64,000 nt of DNA, from contig NC_046679.1 of assembly GCF_009870125.1 (NCBI RefSeq), forward strand, positions 7,812,001 through 7,876,000. The letters are read 5' to 3'. Every line of letters starts with the position of its first letter. The first letter of the stretch is position 1. This DNA comes from Drosophila pseudoobscura. Taxonomy: Eukaryota; Arthropoda; Insecta; Diptera; Drosophilidae. The position numbers were made by a program, and so were the translations under genes. Below, piece by piece: positions 48,201 through 61,548 of this stretch. Below the pieces are notes generated by a model. It did no database searches. It was given only the letters and a program-made list of their open reading frames with translations, and was not told the origin of the DNA.

Positions 48201-51200
48201 CCCCCAAAGACCCATAAAGTCTTATGGCCTAACAGCATCCGCTTAATGTCCCTGATCCCCTTTTGTTGTGCCAAGTGCAGAGCATTTTGGTGTCGGTCTT
48301 TTGGCCACCACTGCGAGCCCCATTTCTCACATCAAGTCTGCAGTTTTGTCATTCTTAAACAGCTAATTGCCTCTGCGAAAGAGCAGCCCAAGTGGAATGG
48401 AACCCGGACCGGACTCTCCTGTACTAATTGCTCACGTCACTTGGTTTAATAGTTAAAATGGCTAAATGCGGCGAGGCCGGGCCGAACACTTTTGGTTTAT
48501 GGCCTGACCCCTTGCAGGCATATAAATCAGCGGTAGGCAACCGCCTGGTCCCCACTTAATGATCCTGGCCAGTCAGCCAGTCAGCTCTGGCTCCAGCTGT
48601 GCCTGGCTTTGGGGGCCTACGTTTCGATTTTCAGATACGATTTACATGCGCTCGAAAAGGAATTTTTGTTTTGAAAAATCACTGGGCCATACTTTGCGGA
48701 CATTAGCCAGCATTAGCGCGAGTGTCCTGCGGGGCTTTCGGCTCTGAGGAAATCCATCAAAATCAGATGGCTCATTGGCCATGGCGTGACTGGCAGCGCA
48801 AGTGTCTAATTGTGTTTCGGTTTCGGTTTCGGTTTGTATTTTTCCACCATGGAAAGTCCAAACACAATCAGAGCGTGTTGCATAATACAAAAGGCAAATG
48901 CTGTTAAAAATTTTGTTTGCTATTTTAACAAGCCGCCGTCGCTGCCGCCGCCGTCGCTCCGAAACGATAGTGAAACGAGCATGCAAAAACTATTTTAATT
49001 GACTGCAGTTGCAGTCGTAGTTGGCAAAAATCCATGCAAAACAATTGCATTTTGCCGAGCGACAAATTGTCATGGGAGTTGGATCGGCACTGGAGTTGGA
49101 GTTGCAGCCACAGCTAGAGGGAACAGGCCCAGACCGAGGCCCAGGCCCAGGCCAGACCCAGGCAGACTCTCATGTGACCCTCGAACGTGTGCTCGGCGCA
49201 TTGAACTCCTGATCGGTGCTGGATATGGGTCTGTCCGCCATCGCGGGCCTTTCATTGTCTCTTCTTTGGCACAAAGTGGCCCGCGCATTGAGATACAATA
49301 AATTGCTGATGGCATGCAAAGTGGATGTTCTAGTTGCCATAGAAAGTGGCACACTGGCCAACATGTTTTTGGCTCTGACTCTGACTCTGGCTCTGACAGC
49401 GACAACGGATCGAACTGGGTCATCCGGCTGCATTTCACTTGACGCACAGTAGCCAGCCAGCCAGCCAGCCAGCCAGCGAGCCAGCCAGAAAGGATTGACT
49501 GGTAAATTAATTGCTTTAATGACTGCACAAAATTTCATATTTTATTTTTGCGAGGCTCAGAGCTAAGCCGAGCCGAAGGGCAGATTGGCTGCAGCATTTC
49601 GAAAGTAAATATAAATCAAAGGCCTTTCGCCCGGTACATTCTCAATAGAGATTCGGCTCTGACTTGGCCAGGGCCCGAGGGCCGGCTGTGGCTGTGGCTG
49701 GACCACAAAGGCGGCACGGCGTCTCGGCTTCTCGGCGATTGTCATGACATGACTTACTTAACTTTTGTGCTGCTTATCTAGCGCCTACAGTCCACCATCC
49801 ACAGTCGCTATAGCCGCCGTTCCCTAACGTTCTGTGGCCCCAAAGCTGGAGCACAAATTCAATTATCACGACAGAGCGACAGCAGCCCAAGTCGAGCATG
49901 CCAATAAATTATCTTAAAGCCAAATGCCTTTGACAGTGCGCGACGGAGCAACGACTGGGGCTGGAGCTGACCCAAAACGTGCAGAACATTGGCAGCTCTG
50001 TTGGCCCAAAGTTCTAAAGCAATCTCTGGGTTCTGTTGCCTTTTGCCTTTACCTTTTTGCAATTAATTGCGACTGTGGCCGACTCTTTGGTTTACCTTTT
50101 AAAATTAATTTGAATTTTCCTCTTTCGCTGTGGCTGCTTCTGCTTTTGCTGCTTTTTTTTGTGGTATTTGCTTGTCCCATGAGTTGGCGTTAATTTTCTG
50201 ACCATGTGCGTTTGTTCCCAGGGTCCAGAAACCAGGTCAAAGTTATTAACCAAAAGAATCTCATCGAAATCTATGCTTTTTTTGTTACCATTACAGGCTG
50301 CCACACAGGAACCGGCGGCGTCGCCCGGCGAATTTGCCCCACATGTGACGGCCACTTGCAAGGCGGGCACGATGAACATCAAGGTGAAGGTGAACTCCGG
50401 CTACACGGGCGCCGTGCACGCCCGGGACTTTCGCACTCCGGCCTGCATGGCCATGGGCGACGGCAGCGATGCGGTGGCCTTCAGCCTCAACCTGTGGGCC
50501 AAGCAGGGAGCCAGCGACTACTGCGGCATTCTGGTCAGCAACGTGAGTGGAAGCAATGTAAGCATAACCCTTCACCGCTTCCCTAACCAAATACCAAATT
50601 AATCACTCACTAAAAACGAGGAATAATCGAAGATACAGTGGCGAAGGGTTCCCGAATGGGTGGGATCTAAGAAGTCAAAGAAAAGCAGTTTATTGACTGT
50701 GTTTGTGCATCCTTGGAGTACATTCTAGCCATCTCCACAATAGCATTTCCTCATTGGTAATCACACGGCCAGCAAGTTCGTTGCCTAAGTCTTTCGTTTG
50801 TCGCGCCCCACGCCTGCTAAATGGCAAGTTAATTTGGCCAGCCATTGAGTATAATTTGCAAAAATTACCACCAAAATTGAGGCAGACAGCTAGTGGAAAA
50901 GCCCCTAACCGAAAAAATCACCAACTGTGAATTGTTAGGCAATCGCTGGCAGCTGGAAAACCGCCAAAAGCAGCGGCAACAAGCAACAGTTTTTCAACTT
51001 TAACGAGAGTGAGAGAGAATGGTAGAGAACCTGAGAGCAGCAGAGAGCGGCAGAGAACAGCAGAGACCTTGTATGGCCAAAAAGGGCACGCATGCGCATA
51101 AATTTGAGACCGCCTATACGGAGTCTTGGCCCCAAATCAACGCAAATCACCAAGACTGTGGACGGTGCTGCTTCAATGCTGCACTGGTCGTCAGTCTATA

Positions 51201-54200
51201 TAGTAACGATGGCAATAAAAATCAAGTTTAATCCTACGTGCATCACTGGCGTTGACAGGCGACGGACTGCAATTCCGTGTGGGTCTGCTACACGCACTCG
51301 AACTCGAGCTCGAACAATCCCAGACAAAGGCAAATCGCATTAGCCATAGTCATCCCATATAGATACGTTATGCGCCATACCTGGCATCTACCCTATGCTT
51401 TTCGTTGAAATGCAAATTATCCGCAGGGCCCCGGATGGAAGGAGGCAGGGCAGGGGGCAGGGCCGGGCAGGGCAGTCCGCATCATGTTTATAAGTACAAG
51501 CACATACAACATTATTAATTGCAATGTCAAATCGCACCGACCGATCCCAATTTCTGTTCTCCCTCTCTCTCTCTCACTCTAGAACTAGGGCCCCGCATTC
51601 GATGCTGGGGGAAGATTCAGGATCTTCTTCTCTGGGCCGGGGCCCACCTTCCGTTTGTCTGAAGAAAAGAAACAAAAAAAAAGGGAGGTCCCCCATAAAA
51701 TTAAATCACGCTTATCGCAGCTTGGATTTTATTTTTATATGTACACGTACATAAGTATCCGTATACACGAGTAGAGTATGTATCTCTGGGAGTGCCGTGG
51801 CAGCGTGTGCGCCGGCGTCTAGTTTTAGCTGCAGGTCGGGGCTGTGGCTGGGGCTGTGGCTGGGACTGAGACTGAGACTGGGGCCCAGACTGTGAGTTCA
51901 CATGCCCAGACACGGCTTTCCACGCTTCGACTTTGACAGCATTCCAAGCTGTTGTTGTTGTTGTTGTTGTGGGGCTGCCTGTGCGTGGAATTTGTGTCAA
52001 AAGAATGTTTTGTCTGCTGCGGCAATTTTGATTCTATTTCTTGGCAAATATTTTCGTTTGCCTTTAATTGCTCTCGAAATGCCTGCAGCCATCAGCCTTG
52101 TCTGACCTTGGCCACAGACTGCACTATCCACTCCTCCTGCCGCCTGCCTCCCACTCTCCCACTCCCTCGTTCAGGGCTTTGCTCTGGTCCGCAGATACTT
52201 GGCAGAGCATGAAATTGGCGCTGACAATGGCCAAGATGCCAAAGCCGCAGAAACAATTTTTACATAGAGTTCAAGATGTTGCTGTTGCTTTTGCTGTGGC
52301 TGGATGTGGGCTGACTCCGGCCGTACTTGAACTTATTTCTTATTACCAACGCAACGTTATTATTGCTATTATTTTCTGCTATTTTCGTGGCGAGTGGGCT
52401 GTCAGGCAACAGGCAGAAATTGTTAGCCATTATTTGATGATGGCTGTTATGGTTCTTTGTCTGCCACCATTATGTACACATTTAAATGTTAATTGCAAAT
52501 GCAATATGGCCGGAGAAGGGGAAGAGACTCTAGCAATTTGCCATCAAGCAATTTCACAAGCACTTTAAGCCCGGTTAATGTTGTTATGGTAGGGAGTCAG
52601 TCAGTCAGTCAGTCGCTCGTTCTCGTCTGGCATATGGAAAATCAACTTTGCCATTTTCTCGGCTTTTGATAATAACTTGATAATGAGCTCATCCGCCGTG
52701 GCATGCAACTGCGTGATGCATGAGTTGGCCAACAGATTGTGACATCATTGGCCAACCTCCACTGATGGTTCCCCTCCATTGAAGAGGATTGCAGCAGCAG
52801 CTGCCAATGATACCGATGCTGCTGCTCCATTGAGGTATTTATAACTGATTCGATATGTTGTGTTTATTTGCTAACTGCCTTAACCAATGCCATAACCAAC
52901 ATCCTCATTCGCCCGATGAGCTGACAAACATTTAATGCACTAAACACCAGAGGCGTGGGCCACCACCAGCAAACGATTAAACAAATAATAACCATTTACT
53001 TGTATATTTATTTACTGGGCAATGGAAACCAGTTTGGCAGGCAGCTGTGCTGCGGAAAAACTTATGTAAACCCCCACAGAAGTGACAAAGAAACTTGTAC
53101 TTTTTTTTGGGTTTGCAGCCATCAGAAAATACCTTTTTATGGCAAGCTGTTGTGGGGTACATGAGATCCGATTTCGGTTGCGGGTCAAGGCCAGTTACAA
53201 AATTCAAGTTGGGCCAATTACCGATGAAGATATAGATATCTTGACCACCCAAGCGCAGAGATTCTCGGCAGTCACATACCGCTGAGCAGTTCCAACTTCG
53301 GCTGATAGAAGAGTATTCAAAGTGAATGGAAAATAATTACTGCAAAAGCTACATATGTGTGATAGGCCCAGTCATTAAGTGAAAAGTACAGCAAGAAGCC
53401 ACAGAGTTGGGAGAGCTGGAAAAGTGCTAGAGAGAAAAACAAACAAGTGGAAAACGCGTCACACTTGGCGGCATTTTGCATTTCCTTGTTGCATGGCGAT
53501 TGCATCATGTGACAATTAACATGCCACAAGTGCAAGTAGCATCAGCCGTGAGCAGCCATGGGCCATGCTTCTGTTTCGCGGGCCTGGACGTGCCAAATTC
53601 GGTCTGGAGTCTGGAGTCTGGAGTCTGGAGGTGCCTCAGCTTTTAATAACCAGTAATTAAATGGCCTTTCCCTCAATCTCTCTCTCCACAGCGCACCGAG
53701 GAGCGATCCATTCAGCTGGCAGTGCGTGTGCACAAGACACTGGAATTGGCGGATGATAAGTTTTATGTGATTACCTGTGGCAAATCGGGCTACACTCGGT
53801 AAGTTTTTGAATGCCCAACCTGTCTAGACAATTGCACTCAAGTCCCTCTCTGTGCCTGTAATTTTTGTTTTTTTGGTCGGGCTTCCGTCAGCCCAAAGTG
53901 CTCCAAGTTCTCCAGTGATTTGCCAGTCGGCAGACAACAAATGAAGTGGAATCAAAAGAGCAAATTGTGCTGACTGGCCGTAGATCATGGATGGAGTGTG
54001 TGTGGGGTTGCATGTGGCACCATGCACAGCATGTAGGTGTTGCTCTCAGTCATTGTTCGCAATTTCTCCCTCTCTATATATGTAGAACTAGAACTCAAGG
54101 CCATTAAGCTCTTGGCCACAATAGGGGGGCTCTTTCACTCAATCACTCCTCGTTCGGGCCAAATGCGCAGAAATTCCGAAAATTACAAAAAAAAAAACAC

Positions 54201-55908
54201 AAACAAATTTTTTATTATTTACTTAGCAGCAGTTCAATTAACGGTAAACGACTGACCGAAGCCCCGATAATCATCTTGAGGCGAATGAGAAACAATTTAA
54301 TTTACCTTCGCGCGGCTCTTGCCGCTTGCCTCTTGCCTCATTTGCATGGTGGCAATGGCCAGCTCCGACTTACGCAAGTCTCTCCATCTCTCAGGAAAGT
54401 GTTCAGTGAATTCTCTGCAAAAACCAGCGCTCAAGTCGGATATAAAAAAATGGCATCCGAAACGGTTTTTCCAAAACGTTGCGCTCTGTTAAGCCCGCGG
54501 TAAACAACGAGGAATCAAAAGCAAAGAAATTGTTAACAAAAATCGTGCAAACACAACAAATAGTTATAGATGTTATTCGTATATCTGGCCCACAAAGCAA
54601 TGACCGGCAATTGTTGCATAATTGCAGCCATTGCAGAATTTGCAACTGAACTGCAACGGCGGCCCAGAGCTTTCGGGTCTATTGGCTGCGCTTTTAATTA
54701 GCCACTGGCTCATAGATGTGTAATTATAGAGCAGTCCCAGGCATACCGTTAGCTCCCTCCCCCCTGTCTCCCATGTGTGTGTGTGTGTAATCCTCCTCCA
54801 ACCATATTGCAGCGACGACAATGCCCATGTGGTGCTCAAGTTTCTGGAGAACGATCATCGAGTGCGTGAGACGGTGTACGGGCACGAGTACAAGATACGC
54901 GCCGAGTTCTCCAAGCCGAATGGTGGGTACCAGCTAACACCACTCTCCCCCATGCCATTACCATCATTACCCACTATTTTCAGATACCTATGGCCTGCGT
55001 GTGGGCAACTGCTTTGCCTTTGACAAGAAGAACCGCACCCTCAAGCTCACCGACGACAGCGGGTAAGTCTTCGCTCAGACAGAGCTCTGAAAACAGTTAA
55101 TACATGATCTGGATTCGCCCCATAGCTGCCCCTACGATGCCACGATTATCAGCCGCTTTGTGCCCACTGCGGATGGAAGAGCTGCCGAGGCGACTCTCAC
55201 CTCGATGTTCAAGTTTCCCGAGGGTAGGACCAACAGTTTAAGGATTCAAGCGCGATCCTAACTTTCTCTCTTTTGTTCGACAGGCTCTGAGGTGCATCTG
55301 CAGTGCGATGTGATCCAGTGCTATGGTCGCTGTGTGGAGATCGATGATTGCAACGATGTGGCCCTGGCTGGCTTCACCAAGGGCAGCAATGGACCCCGGA
55401 AATTCGGACCGAATGAGGAGGGATCCAGCCTGGCCGGCACCACAGTCTTTGTTCTGGATCCCGCAGAGGCTAGATGTAAGTAGCAGCTTCAAATGGATGG
55501 CATTTCTATAAATTCATTGATTTATATGCACACAGTAGTCTCGTCGAGCTGCGAGGATGGCATACGACCCAGTTGGCTGCTCTGGCTGACCATTACGTTG
55601 GGTGTCCTGTTCCTAATCATGCTGCTCATGAACATCTTCCTCTGCACGGCCATGAGCTGCAGTTGTGCCAACACAGAGGTCAGTTTTTCAGCGCTTTAGG
55701 CTAGCATAGATAAATAATGGCTAATGGAACACTTTGCACTTTGCAGATAATCGAGAAGGAGCCGTCGATCATCGAGGAATACGATCCGTATCGCAGCTGG
55801 CACGGCAGCCAGTATGGCTCCCGGTATTCGCTGCATGGCCGGGATGCGCACAAGGGCTATACCAGCGGTGGTTCGACGATACACTCAAATAGGTCTGATA
55901 GATATTAA
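42227..55908 (+). CDS. ZP-domain type I transmembrane protein (402 aa)
   Basis: Nine coding exons: 42227-42298, 50297-50542, 53692-53798, 54813-54922, 54984-55062, 55126-55223, 55284-55475, 55536-55678 and 55747-55908; GT-AG introns, phases consistent, 402 residues. Signal peptide at 1-24 (LLLLPLILLLAG). ZP domain about 42-262, from Cys45 (TCKAG) through YCGIL, ITCGK, NCFAFD, GCPYDA to CDVIQCYGRC (245-254) and Cys260. A basic PRKFG stretch (275-279) could be a cleavage site but is not a clear furin motif. One TM helix, 315-337, follows SCEDG. The tail has an IIEKEPSIIEEYDPYRSWHG block, then Ser/Tyr/Gly/His-rich sequence. It belongs with the fly apical ZP proteins (miniature/dusky/piopio/papillote relatives) that link epithelial membrane to cuticle matrix. 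I cannot name the orthologue with certainty. Confidence 0.9.
42299..50296 (+). other. 8 kb first coding intron of the ZP gene
   Basis: Donor CAG|GTAAGT at 42,299, acceptor ATTACAG at 50,296. It contains low-complexity tracts only: CTCTGC (42,443-42,470), GCCATC (42,598-42,620), GGGGCT (43,488-43,517), TTG (44,102-44,124), CCCAGTCGCAG (47,180-47,220) and GCCA (49,452-49,488). Its length suggests regulatory content, but no element or gene is supported. Confidence 0.75.
50543..53691 (+). other. Second large intron of the ZP gene
   Basis: Donor AAC|GTGAGTGG, acceptor TCTCTCCACAG. Contains a GTT run (51,951-51,971), an AGTC run (52,594-52,612) and four perfect TCTGGAG heptamers (53,603-53,630) shortly before the acceptor. 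No gene seen. Confidence 0.8.
53799..54812 (+). other. Third intron of the ZP gene
   Basis: Donor CG|GTAAGT and acceptor CATATTGCAG; 1.0 kb, AT-rich, no other feature recognised. Confidence 0.8.
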
Positions 55909-57110
55909 GCTGCCTCCACAAGCCACACAAGCCACACAAGCCACACAAACCAACACACAGATACACACACGTACATCTCTATTCTACACCTGCTCTGCTC
56001 TGCTCTCACAAATTATATATTTTCTGGGAGCCCCAAGCAAACACACACACACACACGCCACAAAACAACAGCATGCCTACAACAAAAGTATCTTGTATCT
56101 GCGTCTCTATGTATCGTACTCGTACTCGTATCTATTGTTCTTGTTCTTGTTAACAGCAACAGTTACAATTACTCCAACAACAGCCACACAACAAAATCAA
56201 ATCAAAATCGAAAACAGAGAGAGAGAGAACCATTTCGTGCCTAGTACTACTGCAACTGTAATTAACCGATAGTAACTTGCCGATAACTCTACCGATATTA
56301 ACTAACACATGAACAAACTGTCCAACTAAGTTTCCTGCTGCCACTTTTTCCCGAACAAAAGATCGAAAACAATACGAAAACTAACCGCCAGTTTCAAGGC
56401 ATGGCTAACTAATCCGTCTTGAAGATTTCTCTAGAACTACTACTCGTATTTCTCTATGCAATTGTATTGTATGAATTGTATTAAATCCAAAACTTACTCC
56501 ATTCAACGTACTTCGAAGGTCAATACCAATCGATAACGATAACGATTATGCAATTGTGCACTCGCGTCCCGGTTCCACGATACACGGACAGCGCGCCCAT
56601 CGGGGACCGCCCAGTAATATCTGAACCAGTAATAACCCAACCCAATCGATAAGAGCGCGACCATAATACGATAATGAAGGCACTAGTTCTTTAAGCTAGT
56701 CTAAGTCTTTTCCCCTTGCCCTTACCCTTCCTCCCCCTATCTTGCGTCTCAAAATGTATATAACTAAAAGATCATAAGATTATTCTTCAAGCCACAAGTT
56801 TTTCCAAATTCCTAACGATAGAGATGATGCCGCTGTAAAATACTAAACTAAAAGGAAGTACTAAGCGTTCCCTTTGCCTAATTTTAAAACAACTACCTAA
56901 CATAAGTCATTAGTCTGTCGTAAGTGCGAACGAATGTGTATTAGCGAAATGTTTCAACTACTTGTAAAAATAAACAGAAGCAGGCAAAATTAATTTAAAG
57001 TCTAAAATGTTAAGAAAGAGACGCCCAGCCCCCTTTTGGAACATGCGTTAAACGTACGAATTGTAATTAATTTAAAATTAAAGCAATTAATTTAATAAAA
57101 ACTAAAAAAG
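55909..57110 (+). other. 3' UTR of the ZP gene
   Basis: Begins with a 10-bp tandem repeat (AGCCACACAA, three copies, 55,916-55,949). AATAAA signals are at 56,969-56,974 and 57,094-57,099, so a 3' UTR of about 1.1-1.2 kb is likely. Confidence 0.55.
57094..57099 (+). terminator. Distal poly(A) signal of the ZP gene
   Basis: AATAAA in AT-rich context after the long 3' UTR; a proximal AATAAA is at 56,969-56,974. Confidence 0.45.
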
Positions 57111-57119
57111 AAACGAAAA

Positions 57120-58214
57120 TCATGAGACTATTCTATAATTGGCGGACTGTGCTGACTGTACTGAATATTTTAATACTTATTTGACTTTGTCTACGATTCA
57201 GTTTTGGATCTGAAATATGCACAAAGGTCAGAGAAGTCAATCAACTATGTTTGTGGATTTTGCCGGCCAACACCCAACAGTTAACGCGTTCCAATGAATA
57301 CAGATTGTCAAATATCGTAGTCACATTAAATTAAAACTGTAAGACATCTAAAAAATAACTGAGTTATACTAAAATCCAATCAAAATCCGACGACTGCAGC
57401 CTTCTAATTATTAATCTAAGACAGCTGCCGGCAAGGTCATATCTTATGTTCATGGGAAAGTGATCTGCTAGTGATCGGAACCAAAACAGTCACACTTTTT
57501 GTTCCATTTTTTATGCTGTCTGCGCAGACAAATGCACTGCAAGATATGTGAATGTGTGAGAGATACAATACATCCTCCAAGCAAATCGTAAGAGATCCTA
57601 CAATGGAATTATCTAGCCATTGGAGTTATTGGTCTCTTTGCAATTAAAGCATCCTGCATATCATCGGGGCAACACATTTATAGTATGATTAACAATATTT
57701 GGTACTGATTGGAACGCGTTAGACTACTATGCCCTTTCATTTGCCAAAAACACAATTACAGAAAACCATTTTAGATCAACAGTTTGAAGAAACATTTCCA
57801 CCTCTAACCAAATCTGTTACCTGGCGAGTTTACAGACTTTAAAGTATACCTTTAGATACCGAACAAATTCGACTAAAGGTATGCAACAGTTTGTGAAACG
57901 TATGCTTCAGATGCCAGGTGTTCATTTGGGTATTCGTTGTAACAAAAATTATTTATTATATTTTTATTGTTATAACAAAAGTCGGTAAAACACCATTTTG
58001 TTTAATCAAATACCATAATTTTATGTGACTCATATTTGCTTATCTTCTATATTGCTATGTGTGGAGATACTGGTACGGCGCCCACCCTCAAGGCCGCCAA
58101 TTCCCGCCCTGGGCACAGCTTATCTCCCTTCGGCGCTCTCACAACGAGTTTATGGCTGCTTCATTGCTCGCTCTCGGGTGCTGCCTCCTCTCCGACCAAC
58201 ACCGACAATTCGCA
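57120..58214. other. ZP gene to Best1 intergenic region
   Basis: About 1.1 kb of AT-rich sequence with no ORF, repeat or promoter that I can support, up to the obscura-type repeat. Confidence 0.6.
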
Positions 58215-58620
58215 CTCTTTATATACTCAATACTCAAAATGAGTATTGGGGTATATTCGATTTGTGGTGAAAATGTGGTGTGTGTAACGTCCAGAAGGAA
58301 TCGTTTCCGATTAGCCGAGTCGATAGAGCCCTGTCTGTCTGTCCGTCCCTATTAGCGCCTAGTTCTCCAAGACACAAAAATATTCACAAATCTCAGATAC
58401 TATAAAAGCTAGAGCAACCAAATTTGGTATCCGCACTCCTGCTACATCTAACTATAAAACGTATATCTCAAAATTTCGCCATTTTCTGTCTCTCTCGCAC
58501 GCACGTCGTGTCGCTTAATATTAACGGCGTTTTGCCGGGGGAGAGCCATACTGACTAAGTATCGGGTATAAATGTAGAGTTGCGGTGTACGCAGCAACTC
58601 ACTACGTTCCCCCTCGTTCA
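58215..58620. mobile_element. Obscura-group dispersed repeat (ISY/SGM/DINE-1 type) remnant
   Basis: Recognised text includes ATACTCAAAATGAGTATT (itself containing a small inverted repeat), AACGTCCAGAAGGAATCG, GTCTGTCTGTCCGTCC, CTATTAGCGCCTAGTTCTCC, GCTAGAGCAACCAAATTTGG, and a terminal part CCGGGGGAGAGCCATACTGA followed by GGGTATAAATGTAGAGTTGC. These resemble the non-autonomous rolling-circle-type repeats abundant in the obscura group. It looks internally deleted. The subfamily is from memory and needs alignment. Confidence 0.6.
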
Positions 58621-59137
58621 GTACAGTGGTCTCCGAGACTGATTTTCGCATGGCTGTTGGCTCATTTCAAAACAGTCGGTCGTGGAGCGCGGAAGTGTTC
58701 GCCGAAAGAGAGAGAGCAAACGGCCAGACCAAAGCAGAGCACAGAACGCGATTTTTTTGAATGACTGTTGGGCATGGCTGCATTTGTGTCGGTGTGTGTG
58801 TGGACAGAACTTCGGCGGCAGCGACAAACGAAAACGTCAAAAACAACGTGAAAAATAGTGAAGCATAAAAGCAAAAACTGAAGAAAAACCCAAGAAGCAA
58901 CCGCGTGCCCGTCCAAGTGTGTGTGTTTCAGTGTGTTTGTGCGTGTGTCTTCTTGTTGTTATTGTGTTTGTGAATAGTGGGAAGTGTTTTTGTTTTGTTA
59001 CCTTCTGGCGTACCCTACCCTACCCTACGTGGAAGGGGCTAATGCAGGAATCTGTTCGGTTCTGCCGCTTTGCATGGCGTGCCGGGAACACCAGCAACAA
59101 CATGCACAAATAGTAGCATTCGCCTGTAAATGTAAAT
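58567..59137 (+). promoter_or_regulatory. Best1: Candidate Best1 promoter and first 5' UTR exon
   Basis: TATAAA at 58,567-58,572 lies 34 nt before a TCACTA initiator-like site (A at 58,601). Leader-like, A-rich sequence follows to a donor AAAT|GTAAGTGACC (GT at 59,138). The TATA and initiator are inside the repeat-derived sequence. Splicing to the acceptor GGTTTTAG (AG at 61,435-61,436) before the Best1 start is inferred. Confidence 0.35.
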
Positions 59138-61436
59138 GTAAGTGACCGTGAAGCGATTTAATAACAGTACATTGCTGGGAATAACAACTGCAACAACAAC
59201 TGCACTAAAATCTAGAACTCGTGACTAACGAAATTCAAAATCGATTGAACCAAACAATGACTGTCTTTGCAACATACAAAATGCTCTTTGTTCGTAAAAT
59301 ATCAAGGAAGTTACACACATACATATGTATGTATGTACATATATCTCTGTCTCGCAGCTTCCATGGCTCCATTTATCTGCCTTGTAAGCAAAGAAAAGAT
59401 AATTTCGTAATTGAAAGAAGTACTACATATTTATTACAAAAACAACAGTGACTGAGAACATTCGTAGGTGAAGAACCACATTTAGAATTCCTATATAGGG
59501 ATGTACAACTATTAAAGGAATAAGAAACCTTTAAGTGCATTTTGGAATCTGAAAAAAATAACTTTAATCGAGAGTGTCCCATCAAGGGAACATGCACTGT
59601 ACATAGGATATCATATACATATGTATGCACATGTGTGTGTTTTTTTTTTTGCCTCATGACTCATCTGCACTGTTTTGGCAATTGCAATACCCTATGCAAA
59701 TTACTTGGGCCTCCGAAATGCAGCTATTAATAAACCCCTACGATATGAAAACCAAAAATGTATCAAAATAATAAAATATAATTATTTTGCAACAAATCTT
59801 CTTAGATTGAGGAAACATTCAGTCGAATGCACTGGCCTGTTCTCTGGGCCGTATTGAGCATTATTTAAATTTAGCCACGCGCCTTTCTGGCCCACTGACA
59901 GCTCTCAACAGACGCCTGAAATACTCTTGTACTCGTACTTGTACTGCCTGAAAATGTCATTAACCTCGGCCATTTGAATTCGAATGTTGTCGTTAGATTT
60001 GATTCACTGTAAAGAATATTGAGCATTATGCAAATACGAGAGATAAAGCCAATGACTTGCCTGTTCATATCGGCACACATGACTGACCGTATTTTTGTCA
60101 TTTTTATAGGTCAACAATGTTGTCTTTTGCTCCGTTTGCTGGGCAAATATTGACCCATCAGCGGAATGCATCATGAGTACCGCAAGAGGTCAGTTCTCTT
60201 GGGGAAGGCGCATTGATAACTTCGGTCAATAAACAATTGAAAATTGGAAATCGCATAGTTTTATGACAAAGAAGACTTCGAGTGCCACTTTCGTTCGATA
60301 AGGGTTCGATTGAGGGCTGCCCTGCAGTCAATGAGATTCTGCTGGCTATAAAGTATTCCGAAACACGAAACCAATGTATTACTCCCCTTTATTTACTGCG
60401 AATTCGTTTTTATATATACAAATCAGCAGTTTGCTTTATACCTACTATATTTCCCGTCGAAAGTCTCGTTCTTATCGCGTTCTCTGTTTATTTATCCAAT
60501 TGCAAACACGCTCTCAGGCATCTGCCTTAAGAAACCCTCGCATTTTGACCTCAGTTTTCTAATCAGGTTTAAAAATCCCCTAGTATTACAAGTTAACTAA
60601 TTATTTTGTCCAAAGATTTATGAGCCCTGGCCCAAAACAGAAAGCCAAACAAACAGAACACACATACAATACGAGTATACGATCATTTTTGAAACTCTAC
60701 CTTGGTTAAGGCCTACCTATAAATGATGTCATGTTCTCCCCATTAAACGCTGGGATCACATGGCGCAGAGCTGCTCTTAGTATATACATATGTACATATG
60801 TATATATGGTATACAGAGTGTAGTATAAGCTTGGAGCCGAGTTCGTGGTGTGATTTCTGATCATTAGCTGGCGCTGGTTCGCAGAAATTCTCGCATTTTT
60901 CGTTGTCTCTCTTTTATGACGGAAATTCATTGATACATATACGTAAAATGAGCTCATCTGAACTCGATTACAATACATACATATGCCATTCAATAGAGAA
61001 CTTTATGTTTGTCTGTCTAATTGGCATCTAATCGCTGGAGAGTGACCCCCACGGACACCTCTCGAATCAAATGGAGACACCGCCTCGCCGGAGGCATCGC
61101 CCACACACGCAAAAGTTGGTCCAGCTCTGACGTATTTCCCCCCCATTTAAACTCTCATCTGTATAAAATATATACACATATATAAATTGCAGCAATTAAT
61201 GTAATCAACCGCACACTATGACATTTCTCTTAAATGTTAAATGCATTTCAATTGTATTCCGCATTGTAGGCATCCGTTTGGACTTGTTTCATTGCATGTC
61301 TAATTGTGAAAAAAATATATCGATTTTGGTATTAAAAATTGCATTATTGTTGCTGTTCCCCTGGCCTTGCATAACGCTTTTAATCTATTTATTTAGACAG
61401 AAAAAAATAAATTTGGTTTATCTCATTTGGTTTTAG
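59138..61436 (+). other. Best1: Probable first intron of Best1
   Basis: AT-rich, with several short ATAC/TATG runs (59,315-59,345; 60,780-60,805). No coding exon or other gene is supported. Confidence 0.4.
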
Positions 61437-61548
61437 GCAAAAAAGTGATGACTGAGACGCGATAAGAGTTAGACAGCATCGAGGGACTACAACCGCACAA
61501 TCTCAGCCATAATAAAGAACTAAAAAAAAGTAAAAATATACTGCTAAA

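Noticed and set aside
60300..60330. GGTTCGATTG as a tRNA T-loop
   Set aside because: No acceptor stem, D-loop or anticodon arm at proper spacing.
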